Shown here piece by piece: positions 12,381-20,471 of a stretch of DNA of 64,000 bases (position 1 is the first letter of the stretch; each line of letters begins with the position of its first letter). A program made the translations under genes and the position numbers. Source of the stretch: Gracilibacter sp. BRH_c7a (GTDB lineage Bacteria > Bacillota > Desulfitobacteriia > Desulfitobacteriales > Syntrophobotulaceae); contig LOEZ01000061.1 of the NCBI GenBank assembly GCA_001516055.1, positions 108,022-172,021 of the forward strand. Direction: 5' to 3'. The notes beneath the pieces are model-generated. The model did not search any database, was not told the origin of the DNA, and saw only the letters and a program-made list of their open reading frames with translations.

Positions 12381-13043
12381 ATGCATATACCTGATGGTTT
12401 TTTAGATGTTAAGACCGCGGCAACAGCTGCTGTAGTAAGTGCAGTAGCTATTAGTTATTCGATAAAACAAACCAGAGAAGTTTTAGATGATAGACAAATA
12501 CCTATGATGGGTGTTGCAGCAGCTTTTATATTTGCAGCACAGATGGTTAATTTTCCTGTTGCAGGGGGCACCTCTGGTCATTTGATTGGTGGGACATTAG
12601 CTGCCATAACGTTCGGGCCTTGGGCGGCTATGCTGATTATGTCCGCAGTACTTATTATACAAAGCTTTGTCTTCCAGGATGGAGGGATTTCTGCTCTAGG
12701 CGGAAATATCTTGCTTATGGCGGTAGTAGCACCTTTAGTAGGGTATTTTGTATATTCTTTGCTTATGGGTTCGGGAGAGAGCAGAAAACGGGTACTGGCA
12801 AGTACATTTGTGGCAGGATGGATTTCCACTATTTCAGCGTCTTTGGTTTGCGCTATCTTGTTGTCAATATCAAATATTGTCTCAATTCAAGTAGCTGTTC
12901 CGGCTATGCTTGGATGGCATACTCTAATTGGTATAGGTGAAGGTTTGGTTACTGCATTCGTTGTTTCTTATTTGACGAAAGTTAAGCCTGGTATGGTCAG
13001 AAGATATAGGGTGAATACCAAGGAAAGTGTAGGTGCTATGTAA
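12381..13043 (+). CDS. cbiM: Cobalt/nickel ECF transporter substrate-specific protein CbiM
   Basis: CbiM is the integral membrane S-component of an energy-coupling-factor importer for Co2+ or Ni2+. The N-terminus MHIPDGFLD is the family hallmark, because the free amino group and His2 form part of the metal site. That fixes the start at the ATG at 12381 (AAGGGGG at 12364-12370) rather than a TTG six bases earlier. Several hydrophobic segments follow. The gene overlaps the next by one base. Metal choice between Co and Ni cannot be read with certainty. Confidence 0.94.
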   Translation: MHIPDGFLDVKTAATAAVVSAVAISYSIKQTREVLDDRQIPMMGVAAAFIFAAQMVNFPVAGGTSGHLIGGTLAAITFGPWAAMLIMSAVLIIQSFVFQDGGISALGGNILLMAVVAPLVGYFVYSLLMGSGESRKRVLASTFVAGWISTISASLVCAILLSISNIVSIQVAVPAMLGWHTLIGIGEGLVTAFVVSYLTKVKPGMVRRYRVNTKESVGAM

Positions 13044-13354
13044 TGCCAAAAATAAAAAAAGAGGTAATTATTGGGATATTTATTGCTCTTCTTATAGTTG
13101 TAATTTTAGCACCTTTAGCTTCCTCTAACCCAGATGGACTGGAAAGAGTAGCCGAAGATCTTGCTTTTCTGGAAAGGGCAGATGGCAGGGAAGTGATTTC
13201 ATCACCCTTGCCCGATTACGAAGTGCCTGGATTGGAGAATAAGACTTTGGCAGGAATTCTGGCAGGAATAACGGGAACACTTTTAACCTTTGCCCTAATG
13301 ATGATACTAGCCAAGTTAATCGCTACTTCTAAAAAGAATAAACAAATGTCTTAG
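13043..13354 (+). CDS. PDGLE-domain protein (CbiN-like partner)
   Basis: The 103-residue protein has an N-terminal membrane helix, the PDGLE motif in NPDGLERVAEDLAF, and a second membrane helix near the C-terminus. PDGLE-domain proteins take the place of CbiN in many cobalt/nickel ECF importers and help metal loading of CbiM. Its start codon shares a base with the cbiM stop codon, so translation is coupled. Confidence 0.9.
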   Translation: MPKIKKEVIIGIFIALLIVVILAPLASSNPDGLERVAEDLAFLERADGREVISSPLPDYEVPGLENKTLAGILAGITGTLLTFALMMILAKLIATSKKNKQMS

Positions 13355-13371
13355 ATACAAGGGAAAATATT

Positions 13372-14178
13372 ATGAACAACTTTTTTGAGCAATTAAGCAA
13401 TAAACAAACAATTATCCACGAGCTGGACACTAGAGTAAAGATTATTAGTGTTGTCGGTTTTATACTTATTAGCTCTTCGCTTCAATCCTTTTTAGGACTC
13501 GCTGTAGGAGCTGCTTTTCTCATGATTGTTCTGAAGCTAGTGGGGACTCCAATCTCACCTATCCTACGGAGATTGGCTTGGATACTTGTCTTTGGAGGAG
13601 CATTAATAGCCTTATTTCCTTTTATTACTCCTGGCAAGGAGATTCTTGCATGGCAATTAGGAACTTTGAAGATATCAGCAACACAGGAAGGTGTTGATAA
13701 GGCGATACTTCTTTTCTTGCGTTTGCTTTCGGCTGTTCTAGCAGTTACTCTTCTTAACGCAACAACCGGTTTCAGGGAAGTAATTAATGGTTTTCGTAAG
13801 CTTCATATGCCTAATATATTAGTCAGTATAATCGAATTTACGGTAAGATATTTCTTCGTGCTAGGAGATGAATTAACAAGAATGAAGCTGGCTCGTAAAG
13901 CAAGGGGCTATGATTTAAATCAAAGTATTATTAATCGAAAGGCATTAATGACAATTACTCAATTGATTGCTGTGTTGTTTATCCGATCCATGGAAAGAGC
14001 GGAAAGAGTATATTGTGCCATGTTAGCAAGAGGTTATGGTGGCGTAGGCTCTAATGGAGAACATCGACCTGTTAAAAGGAGTGAAAGAGTTCAGATGGCC
14101 GATATACTATGGGGAATAGGATTCGTATGCTTCACTTTAAGTATTAAATTATTAGAAGCTGGTGGAATTATTGGTTAA
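13372..14178 (+). CDS. cbiQ: ECF transporter transmembrane protein CbiQ
   Basis: The 268-residue T-component couples ATP hydrolysis to CbiM. The cytoplasmic coupling motifs are visible as RKARGYDL and the second ARGYGG segment. Multiple hydrophobic helices are present. The end overlaps the start of cbiO. Confidence 0.94.
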   Translation: MNNFFEQLSNKQTIIHELDTRVKIISVVGFILISSSLQSFLGLAVGAAFLMIVLKLVGTPISPILRRLAWILVFGGALIALFPFITPGKEILAWQLGTLKISATQEGVDKAILLFLRLLSAVLAVTLLNATTGFREVINGFRKLHMPNILVSIIEFTVRYFFVLGDELTRMKLARKARGYDLNQSIINRKALMTITQLIAVLFIRSMERAERVYCAMLARGYGGVGSNGEHRPVKRSERVQMADILWGIGFVCFTLSIKLLEAGGIIG

Positions 14179-14998
14179 CTGTATTGAAGTAAGAGATTTG
14201 TTCTTTAGCTATGAAGATGGAACCCAGGCTCTTAAAGGGATAAACCTAGATATAGAGAAAAGTACCAGAGTTGCGATTCTCGGTCCTAACGGAGCTGGAA
14301 AATCAACTCTGCTTTTACATTTTAATGCATTGAATCTTCCACAGGCAGGTAATGTCTACGTGGAAGATCTGGAAGTAACTAAGAAAACAGAAAAGCTCGT
14401 CAGAACCAAAGTGGGGATGGTCTTTCAGGATCCAGATGATCAAATCTTTTCTATGACGGTCAGGGAGGATGTGAGTTTCGGTCCCCTGAACATGGGTCTG
14501 TCACCTGAAGAGGTACAGGCAAGAGTGGACTCCGCTCTCAAGGCAGTAAGAATTGAGGATTTGGCTGAGAAAGCCCCTTATCATCTAAGTTATGGACAGA
14601 AGAAGAGAGTAGCGATAGCAGGAGTATTGTCCATGAGTCCTGACATTATTATACTGGATGAGCCCTTCGCCTACCTTGATCCTCGGGGAAAATGTAGCTT
14701 GCTGGAAATCCTGGATGACTTATCTCAGAAAGGGAAAACAGTTGTTATTGCTACCCATGATGTCGATTTGGCTGCTGAATGGGCTAATAGAATCGTGGTT
14801 ATTCAAAACGGGAAGGTCCTAGCTGAAGGAGACAAGAGTATCCTAATTGATCCCATAGTGATTGAACAGGCCGACCTTGAATTTCCGACTGTAACAAAAA
14901 TATTTCTGGAGTTTCCTAGTCATGAGCGAGAGCGGTTTCCTATGACAATTAAAGAGGCCATTACCAGAATTAAGCGAATGAGTAATTATTACAGGTAA
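14162..14998 (+). CDS. cbiO: ECF transporter ATP-binding protein CbiO
   Basis: The 278-residue ABC ATPase has Walker A GPNGAGKST, Q-loop, the signature LSYGQKKRVAIAG and Walker B IIILDEPFA followed by a D-loop. It completes the cobalt/nickel importer. The start is ambiguous: GTG at 14162 or TTG at 14171, both overlapping the cbiQ end. The gene is followed by a bidirectional terminator shared with the convergent sensor gene. Confidence 0.93.
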   Translation: MELLVNCIEVRDLFFSYEDGTQALKGINLDIEKSTRVAILGPNGAGKSTLLLHFNALNLPQAGNVYVEDLEVTKKTEKLVRTKVGMVFQDPDDQIFSMTVREDVSFGPLNMGLSPEEVQARVDSALKAVRIEDLAEKAPYHLSYGQKKRVAIAGVLSMSPDIIILDEPFAYLDPRGKCSLLEILDDLSQKGKTVVIATHDVDLAAEWANRIVVIQNGKVLAEGDKSILIDPIVIEQADLEFPTVTKIFLEFPSHERERFPMTIKEAITRIKRMSNYYR

Positions 14999-15024
14999 TT
15001 AGATAGGTATATTGGAGAAAACAG

Positions 15025-15067
15025 AAAACCTTGAAATCTATCCTTACGGACTGAATTTCAAGGTTTT
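15025..15067. terminator. Bidirectional terminator between cbiO and the metal sensor gene
   Basis: A 13-bp inverted repeat AAAACCTTGAAAT/ATTTCAAGGTTTT flanks a 17-base loop, with A-runs on one side and T-runs on the other. It suits both converging genes. Confidence 0.75.
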
Positions 15068-15115
15068 AGTATATTTATAATTAAAAGAGGCGCGATTAAT
15101 CAAATGAAGTTTATA

Positions 15116-15406
15116 CTATTTTAAAAATTTGTCAATAGCATCGTTTAATTTTCCAAGTACCTCTGTATCGTTTTCCTCATAGGCATGTAGTAAACAGTGA
15201 TTAATATGATCGCTGAGTATTATCTTTCCAGTACTGTTTATGGCTGAACGGACAGCAGATAATTGAATTAAGATATCGCTACAGTCAATATCATCATCAA
15301 CCATACGTTTTATTCCCTCCATATGGCCAATGATTCTGGAAAGTCTATTAATGACACTTTTTTTATGGGGATGCTGATGAGAGTGGGTATGGTCAGCTGC
15401 TTTCAC
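15116..15406 (-). CDS. CsoR/RcnR-family metal-sensing repressor
   Basis: The 96-residue all-helical protein belongs to the CsoR/RcnR/FrmR family of copper, nickel, cobalt or formaldehyde sensing repressors. The family fingerprint positions are His10, Cys42, His67 and Cys71 (spacings 32, 25 and 4), an H-C-H-C set like that of the nickel sensor InrS rather than the x-C-H-C of copper CsoR. The N-terminus is histidine-rich (HTHSHQHPH). The start is GTG with GGGGAG six bases upstream. It converges on the cobalt/nickel importer, which supports Ni/Co sensing, though its target is unproven. Confidence 0.88.
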   Translation of the reverse strand: MKAADHTHSHQHPHKKSVINRLSRIIGHMEGIKRMVDDDIDCSDILIQLSAVRSAINSTGKIILSDHINHCLLHAYEENDTEVLGKLNDAIDKFLK

Positions 15407-15495
15407 ATAAGACTCCCCTTCCCAAAAAATTAGTTATTATGTATATTATTTTATCATAAATAAAGAGATATAAAAAAGAATTAAATTTCACAACT

Positions 15496-15586
15496 AACAA
15501 GTTGATAAGTTTTACTTTATCACGCAGTAAGCGTCCGTAAAAATTGGAACAACGGTCGCTAACTTCCTGATTGGTGCAACTAAACC
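15496..15586 (+). repeat. Dispersed repeat, tandem unit 1
   Basis: This is the first of two near-identical 90/91-bp units. The unit reads: palindrome core AACAAGTTG, AAGTTTTACTTTAT, CACGCAGTAA, hairpin GCGTCCGT (15531-15538) with ACGGTCGC (15552-15559), then a TAACTTCCTGA segment. It lies in a 365-base gene-free stretch between the sensor gene and the ywmB-like gene. Confidence 0.9.
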
Positions 15587-15676
15587 AACAAGTTGGTAAG
15601 TTTTACTTTATCACGCAGTAAGCGTCCGTAAAATTGGAACAACGGTCGCTAACTTCCTGATCGGTAAAACTAAACC
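15587..15676 (+). repeat. Dispersed repeat, tandem unit 2
   Basis: The second unit matches unit 1 with only a few substitutions and a one-base indel. It begins with the full palindrome CCAACAAGTTGG and holds the same hairpin (15622-15629 with 15642-15649, one T:T mismatch). Confidence 0.9.
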
Positions 15677-15701
15677 AACAAGTTGGTAAGTTTTACTTTA
15701 T
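15677..15701 (+). repeat. Dispersed repeat, partial third unit
   Basis: The third unit is cut after the palindrome and the AAGTTTTACTTTAT segment. It ends about 70 bases before the ywmB-like gene. Nothing else was recognised in the rest of this gap. Confidence 0.85.
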
Positions 15702-15771
15702 GTTTTGGGATTTAAGAGTTTGGTCAAACTATAAAAAAGAGATTAAAACTTGAGAGAAGTTGTAAAATAAA

Positions 15772-16392
15772 ATGATTAATAGAAGAAAACAGATTATTTG
15801 GGGATTAATACTAATCTTTCTGTTATCGCCTTCGCTTGTATTTGCTGAGCTATCTAAAATAAATAATAGTTCAAAGGATTTCACACTGTTCTTAAATTCT
15901 GGAATAACTCATTGTGAAACCGCAACTGTTAAATACACTCTTTGGACGGATGATAGCAGTGAATTAGAAGTGATTTCTAAAATAACTCAGAACAGCCCCC
16001 TTGTATGGCAGAAGGAAGTAGTTAGTGATTTTACAGGGAAGAAAATTTACAAATATTTTTCAATAAATCGAGTGGATAGAAAAGGCGAAAAACTAATTTT
16101 TAGCCAGCTTGAATCTATTGAGCGACAGATAAAAGGAACAGGGATTCTTTTATATTTTTACCAACAGGTAGATGAAATAATTGATATTTGGGATTATCTA
16201 AATCTGAATAAGCTAAGAGATAAACAAAAGACGCAAACAGATCAGTTGCTTTCTATAAATGGGTATAGTGATATAATTGGTGGAATAGTACAGTCCTCGC
16301 CATTCAATACCAATGTTCAGATTATTACGAATAACCAAAATAAGAAGGGCAAAAGTTTGATTGCTATACCTGCCTTACTTGACGAATTTTAA
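15772..16392 (+). CDS. YwmB-like secreted/anchored protein of unknown function
   Basis: The 206-residue product has a basic N-terminus and a hydrophobic signal segment (about residues 8-25, ending VFAE). The remainder is soluble and has no motif I recognise. In B. subtilis ywmB lies directly before murA-spoIID, and this gene holds the same place, so it is probably a divergent YwmB (DUF1779) orthologue. That assignment is positional. Function in that family is unknown. Confidence 0.6.
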   Translation: MINRRKQIIWGLILIFLLSPSLVFAELSKINNSSKDFTLFLNSGITHCETATVKYTLWTDDSSELEVISKITQNSPLVWQKEVVSDFTGKKIYKYFSINRVDRKGEKLIFSQLESIERQIKGTGILLYFYQQVDEIIDIWDYLNLNKLRDKQKTQTDQLLSINGYSDIIGGIVQSSPFNTNVQIITNNQNKKGKSLIAIPALLDEF

Positions 16393-16421
16393 AAAATGGA
16401 ATAATTTTGATGAGGAAGAAT

Positions 16422-16478
16422 TTTAACCTTATGCAGGAAAAATCTAAAACAAAAAGAACTATTTAGCTTAAGGTTAAA
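16422..16478. promoter_or_regulatory. Interrupted palindrome upstream of murA
   Basis: A perfect 10-bp inverted repeat TTTAACCTTA/TAAGGTTAAA is separated by 37 bases in the gap between the ywmB-like gene and murA. It has no T-run, so a terminator is less likely than an operator pair or RNA structure. Confidence 0.3.
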
Positions 16479-16559
16479 TACTCACTTGTCACTTAACTTG
16501 TTTTATTTGTTGAAGCAAGAGATTTGAACAGGTGGAATATATCAGGGAGATGACTAAAT

Positions 16560-17810
16560 TTGAGCAAGTTTTTGGTGACAGGCGGTAAGGAACTGAATGG
16601 TAAAGTTGATGTTAGCGGTGCGAAGAATGCTGTTTTACCTATAATCGCAGCCTGCTTATTAACATCAGATAAGATAATTTTGGAAGAGGCGCCTGATTTA
16701 TTAGACGTACAAGTTATGAGCCAGGTGATTGAATCTCTCGGGGGGAAAATCAAAAGAAATGGCAAAAGAATGCATGTCTCCATCAGAGAAATAAATAGCG
16801 TGGAAACACCTTATGATCTTATTTCTAAGATGAGAGCATCTATTGTGATTATGGGACCGATGTTAGCTAGAAAAGGACGGGTACGAATTTCGCACCCCGG
16901 AGGGTGTGCCATTGGTTCACGGCCAATAAACTGGCATCTAAAAGGTTTAGAAGCATTAGGAGCACAAGTTAGAATGGATCACGGCTTTCTAGATGTTAGT
17001 GCTACCAGACTTAAGGGTGCCCGTATTTATCTTGATTTCCCTAGCGTAGGAGCCACAGAGAATATTATGATGGCAGCTGTCTATGCAGAAGGTCAGACTA
17101 TTATTGAAAATGCAGCCCAAGAACCGGAGATAGTTGATTTAGCTAATTTTATAAATGAAATGGGTGGGAAGATCCGAGGAGCAGGGACTAATATTATTAC
17201 CATTGAAGGGGTTAGAGAACTACACGGTACTACGCATACAGTTATCCCAGATAGGATTGAAGCAGGAACATTTATTTTGATGGCTGCAGCCTGTGGAGGA
17301 GAGGTATTGGTAAGTAACGTAATTTCTGCCCACCTAAAACCTCTTTTAGCTAAGCTTGATGAAGCCGGAGTCATTTTTAAAGAAGAAGATGATGGTATCA
17401 GGGTTATAAGTAAGGGTAATTATTCTGCCGTTGATGTTAAGACTCAAGTTCATCCAGGATTTCCAACTGATCTGCAAGCTCCTATGTTAGCGATGCTTAC
17501 TAGAGCAAAAGGAACATCGGTAATAACCGAGACTGTTTTTGAGAACAGATTCATGCACGTTGAAGAACTAAAAAGAATGGGCGCAGATATCAAGATTGAA
17601 GGACGCAGTGCTATTGTTCAAGGAATTGATAGTATGTATGCAGCTCCAGTGGCTGCAAGTGATTTAAGAGCTGGTGCAGCCTTAGTATTGGCATCTTTGA
17701 CAGCAAAGGGAACATCGGAAATTAGAGAAATCCATCATATAGAGCGAGGATACGAAGATATCGAACTAAAACTTAAGGGATTGGGTGCAGAAATAATTAA
17801 AGTGGAATAA
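16560..17810 (+). CDS. murA: UDP-N-acetylglucosamine 1-carboxyvinyltransferase
   Basis: MurA transfers enolpyruvate to UDP-GlcNAc, the first committed step of peptidoglycan synthesis. The catalytic cysteine C116 lies in HPGGCAIGSRPI, so the enzyme should be fosfomycin-sensitive. The N-terminal GAKNAVLP motif is intact and the 416-residue length is normal. The start is TTG at 16560 with GGGAG about ten bases upstream. The ywmB-murA-spoIID order matches B. subtilis murAA. Confidence 0.96.
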   Translation: MSKFLVTGGKELNGKVDVSGAKNAVLPIIAACLLTSDKIILEEAPDLLDVQVMSQVIESLGGKIKRNGKRMHVSIREINSVETPYDLISKMRASIVIMGPMLARKGRVRISHPGGCAIGSRPINWHLKGLEALGAQVRMDHGFLDVSATRLKGARIYLDFPSVGATENIMMAAVYAEGQTIIENAAQEPEIVDLANFINEMGGKIRGAGTNIITIEGVRELHGTTHTVIPDRIEAGTFILMAAACGGEVLVSNVISAHLKPLLAKLDEAGVIFKEEDDGIRVISKGNYSAVDVKTQVHPGFPTDLQAPMLAMLTRAKGTSVITETVFENRFMHVEELKRMGADIKIEGRSAIVQGIDSMYAAPVAASDLRAGAALVLASLTAKGTSEIREIHHIERGYEDIELKLKGLGAEIIKVE

Positions 17811-17825
17811 TTTTATATATTTTTA

Positions 17826-17854
17826 TCATATCTAGATTTCCCATGCATACAAAT
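17826..17854 (+). promoter_or_regulatory. Sigma-E-like sporulation promoter for spoIID
   Basis: TCATATC at 17826-17832 and CATACAAAT from 17846 are separated by 13 bases. This resembles the mother-cell sigma-E consensus (KMATATT and CATACA-T). spoIID is a sigma-E gene in B. subtilis, so the context fits. Confidence 0.5.
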
Positions 17855-17914
17855 TAACTGAAATAGCTTGTACTGTTTCTAAAATTTTGTACTGCATAGG
17901 GGAGGCAAGAAAAA

Positions 17915-18853
17915 GTGAATCAGAGAATAATTAGAATAACGGCTGGAATTTTAGCCGTTATATTATTAATTATAGTAATCCCTTTTGTTATAAATACTAT
18001 CTTGGGTTCAAACAATAAAAAAGAAGACTTACAAATTCGTTTACACATGGGGAATAATGATATAGAAACCTTACCTCTGGAAGAATACATTGTGGGAGTC
18101 GTTGCTGCCGAAATGCCTGCAGTTTTTGAACCTGAAGCTCTTAAGGCACAAGCTATTGCAGCAAGAACGTATGTGCTTAAAAGGAAAAATGAAACAAGCT
18201 CGAGTAAAATATTTGATGTTGATACGACAGAGAAAACTCAAGTCTGGATATCTACTCAAGAAATGATAAAAAAATGGGGTATAATTAATTACTGGAAATA
18301 TCATAGTAAGATATCTAGAGCCGTAGACTCAACGCAAGGAATGGCCCTGACTTATAATGGACAGTTAATTGATGCTGTTTATCATAGTAGCAGTGGAAGA
18401 AAAGACACTGAGAGATCAAGCGAGGTCTGGAGTTCGGATGTCGGATATCTAATTAATGTACCTTCAGGAGAAGTCAACACTTTACGGTTTGTTAAATATG
18501 TATCCTTTGACGTTAATACCTTCTTCAAACTATTGGAGTTTCAGCAGATTCCAAAGCAGTTCTCGTCAAACGATTTAGTTGTGTTAGAAAGAACAAAAGC
18601 AGGTCGGGTCAAGACATTAGCTATAAAAAATAGAATATATACGGGAACAGATTTCCGGACAAAATTACAATTGCCAGCTACAGACTTCGAATGGAAAATT
18701 TCTGGAGATAAAATTGAACTAATGGTCTATGGAAACGGACATGGTGTCGGCATGTCTCAATATGGAGCAAATGATCTCGCTAAAGCAGGTAAAGGCTATA
18801 AAGAGATTCTTGCCCATTATTATCAGGGTATCAAAATAAATAAAATAACATGA
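17915..18853 (+). CDS. spoIID: Stage II sporulation protein D
   Basis: SpoIID is a membrane-anchored lytic transglycosylase that, with SpoIIM and SpoIIP, drives engulfment of the forespore. The 312-residue product has an N-terminal membrane helix (about residues 7-28), the AEMPAVFEPEALKAQAIAAR segment and the C-terminal GNGHGVGMSQYGA motif typical of the family. The start is GTG with GGGGAGGC upstream. A likely sigma-E promoter precedes it. Confidence 0.95.
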   Translation: MNQRIIRITAGILAVILLIIVIPFVINTILGSNNKKEDLQIRLHMGNNDIETLPLEEYIVGVVAAEMPAVFEPEALKAQAIAARTYVLKRKNETSSSKIFDVDTTEKTQVWISTQEMIKKWGIINYWKYHSKISRAVDSTQGMALTYNGQLIDAVYHSSSGRKDTERSSEVWSSDVGYLINVPSGEVNTLRFVKYVSFDVNTFFKLLEFQQIPKQFSSNDLVVLERTKAGRVKTLAIKNRIYTGTDFRTKLQLPATDFEWKISGDKIELMVYGNGHGVGMSQYGANDLAKAGKGYKEILAHYYQGIKINKIT

Positions 18854-18908
18854 TTATTGTTAAAACCAGATGCAATTACAAATTATTGAAATACGGGTAG
18901 TAATTACC

Positions 18909-18940
18909 AAAAAAGACATCCTTTCTAGGATGTCTTTTTT
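18909..18940 (+). terminator. Terminator between spoIID and spoIIID
   Basis: A stem AAAAAAGACATCC/GGATGTCTTTTTT with a six-base loop ends in a T-run. spoIIID is therefore probably transcribed from its own promoter. Confidence 0.8.
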
Positions 18941-18996
18941 GTATGTACCAGCATATAAATGAACTAACATTAGCTGGTATAAAGGGGAGAGGGAGC

Positions 18997-19257
18997 GTGC
19001 AAAACCATATTAAGAAAAGGGCGACGGATATCGGCAATTATATCATAGAATCTAGCTCAACCGTCAGACAGACGGCAGATGTATTTGGAGTATCCAAGTC
19101 TACGGTCCATAAGGATGTTACGGAAAGACTACCCCAAATCAATAAACAACTTTCTTCACAGGTTAAACATATACTTGATAGTAATAAGGCTGAAAGGCAC
19201 ATTAGAGGTGGCGAAGCTACAAAGAAAAAATATAAAAGATTAGAAGACCATCCGTAA
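18997..19257 (+). CDS. spoIIID: Sporulation transcriptional regulator SpoIIID
   Basis: SpoIIID is a small helix-turn-helix protein that modulates sigma-E genes in the mother cell. The HTH lies at TVRQTADVFGVSKSTVHKD, and the conserved RHIRGGEATKKKYK tail is present. The GTG at 18997 is the start because an AAAGGGGAGAGGGAG tract directly precedes it; the resulting 86 residues match the family. An in-frame ATG 54 bases earlier lies in the promoter region. Confidence 0.95.
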   Translation: MQNHIKKRATDIGNYIIESSSTVRQTADVFGVSKSTVHKDVTERLPQINKQLSSQVKHILDSNKAERHIRGGEATKKKYKRLEDHP

Positions 19258-19341
19258 AAAGAAAAAAATGTAAAAAAAAAGTAAAAGTATGCAAATTAAA
19301 AAGGAAAACACCGAATGACAGCGAATATGTTAGAAAAAAAT

Positions 19342-19374
19342 ATCTCCCATTTTTTTTGGGAGATTGTATTTTTA
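19342..19374 (+). terminator. Terminator after spoIIID
   Basis: An 8-bp stem ATCTCCCA/TGGGAGAT with a 7-base all-T loop is followed by TGTATTTTT. It lies between spoIIID and mreB. Confidence 0.7.
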
Positions 19375-19422
19375 AATTGTTGCGGACAAGCCAGGGGAAG
19401 AACAACGAAAGGAGTATACCTA

Positions 19423-20412
19423 ATGTTTGGAACGGATTTAGGAATTGATTTAGGTACGGCTAGTGTCTTGGTATATGTTAAAGGAAAAGGTGTAGTTCTT
19501 CATGAGCCATCCGTTGTTGCAATTGACAGGAACACGGGTAAAAGGATAGCGGTTGGTGAAGAGGCTAGAAAGATGCTCGGCAGGACACCAGGAAATATCA
19601 CGGCAATTCGACCAATGAGAGATGGTGTTATTGCAGATTATCAGACTACCGAGATGATGTTAAAATACTTGTTGAAAAAAGCGGGTATTAGATCATGGCC
19701 ATTTTTTAAAAACAGAGTTGTAGTATGTATACCCTCGGGAGTTACTGAAGTAGAAGAACGAGCGGTTAAACAAGCGGCATATAAAGCTGGTGCAGGCCAT
19801 GTAAAAGTTGTTGAGGAACCTTATGCAGCTGCCCTTGGTGCAGGATTGGATATCAATGGTCCTGAAGGCAATATGGTAATTGATATTGGTGGAGGAACAA
19901 CTGATATTGCTGTTCTTTGCCTTGGCGGCATAGTGTGCAAGAGAAGTATACGTGTCGGTGGGGATAAGCTGGATGAGTCTATAATGCGTTATGTGAGAAG
20001 AGAACACAATCTCATGATAGGAGAACGTACAGCTGAAGACATTAAGATGAATATAGGCTGCGCTATCCCAGAAGGAAGAAAAGATAATGATGAGTTGGAC
20101 GTCAAAGGAAGAGATCTAGTTACAGGTCTACCTAAAACAATAATCCTTAATTCGAGACATACCTTCAGAGCCATGGAAGAGTCTATTGATGCTATAATCG
20201 CAGGAATCAAAGATGTCTTGGAGCGGACACCACCAGAACTAGCGGCTGACATAATGAGCAAAGGTGTTGTCATGACTGGTGGAGGAGCGATGGTAAATTC
20301 CTTAGATATTCGTATTTCCCGAGAAACTGGTGTAGCGGTAACATTGGCAGATAACCCGATATCCTGTGTTGCTATTGGAACGGGAGAGGTACTTAAAAAG
20401 AGTTTCGATTAA
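19423..20412 (+). CDS. mreB: MreB/Mbl rod-shape-determining actin homologue
   Basis: The 329-residue actin-like ATPase assembles into membrane-bound filaments that guide lateral wall synthesis. The phosphate-1 motif LGIDLGTASVLVYVKG and the DIGGGTTDIAVL phosphate-2 motif are intact, as is the GVVMTGGGAM adenosine motif. The ATG at 19423 has AAAGGAG at 19408-19414; a longer frame back to 19315 would run through the terminator hairpin. Position after spoIIID corresponds to B. subtilis mbl. Confidence 0.95.
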   Translation: MFGTDLGIDLGTASVLVYVKGKGVVLHEPSVVAIDRNTGKRIAVGEEARKMLGRTPGNITAIRPMRDGVIADYQTTEMMLKYLLKKAGIRSWPFFKNRVVVCIPSGVTEVEERAVKQAAYKAGAGHVKVVEEPYAAALGAGLDINGPEGNMVIDIGGGTTDIAVLCLGGIVCKRSIRVGGDKLDESIMRYVRREHNLMIGERTAEDIKMNIGCAIPEGRKDNDELDVKGRDLVTGLPKTIILNSRHTFRAMEESIDAIIAGIKDVLERTPPELAADIMSKGVVMTGGGAMVNSLDIRISRETGVAVTLADNPISCVAIGTGEVLKKSFD

Positions 20413-20471
20413 AAGCAATCTCATGAAACAAAATAATTAGATAATGTATTGAAAATTTATAAATAACTTAT

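Noticed and set aside
15491..15710. Tandem repeats read as a CRISPR array
   Set aside because: The period is about 90 bp and the whole unit is conserved; there are no unique spacers between short repeats and no cas genes nearby.
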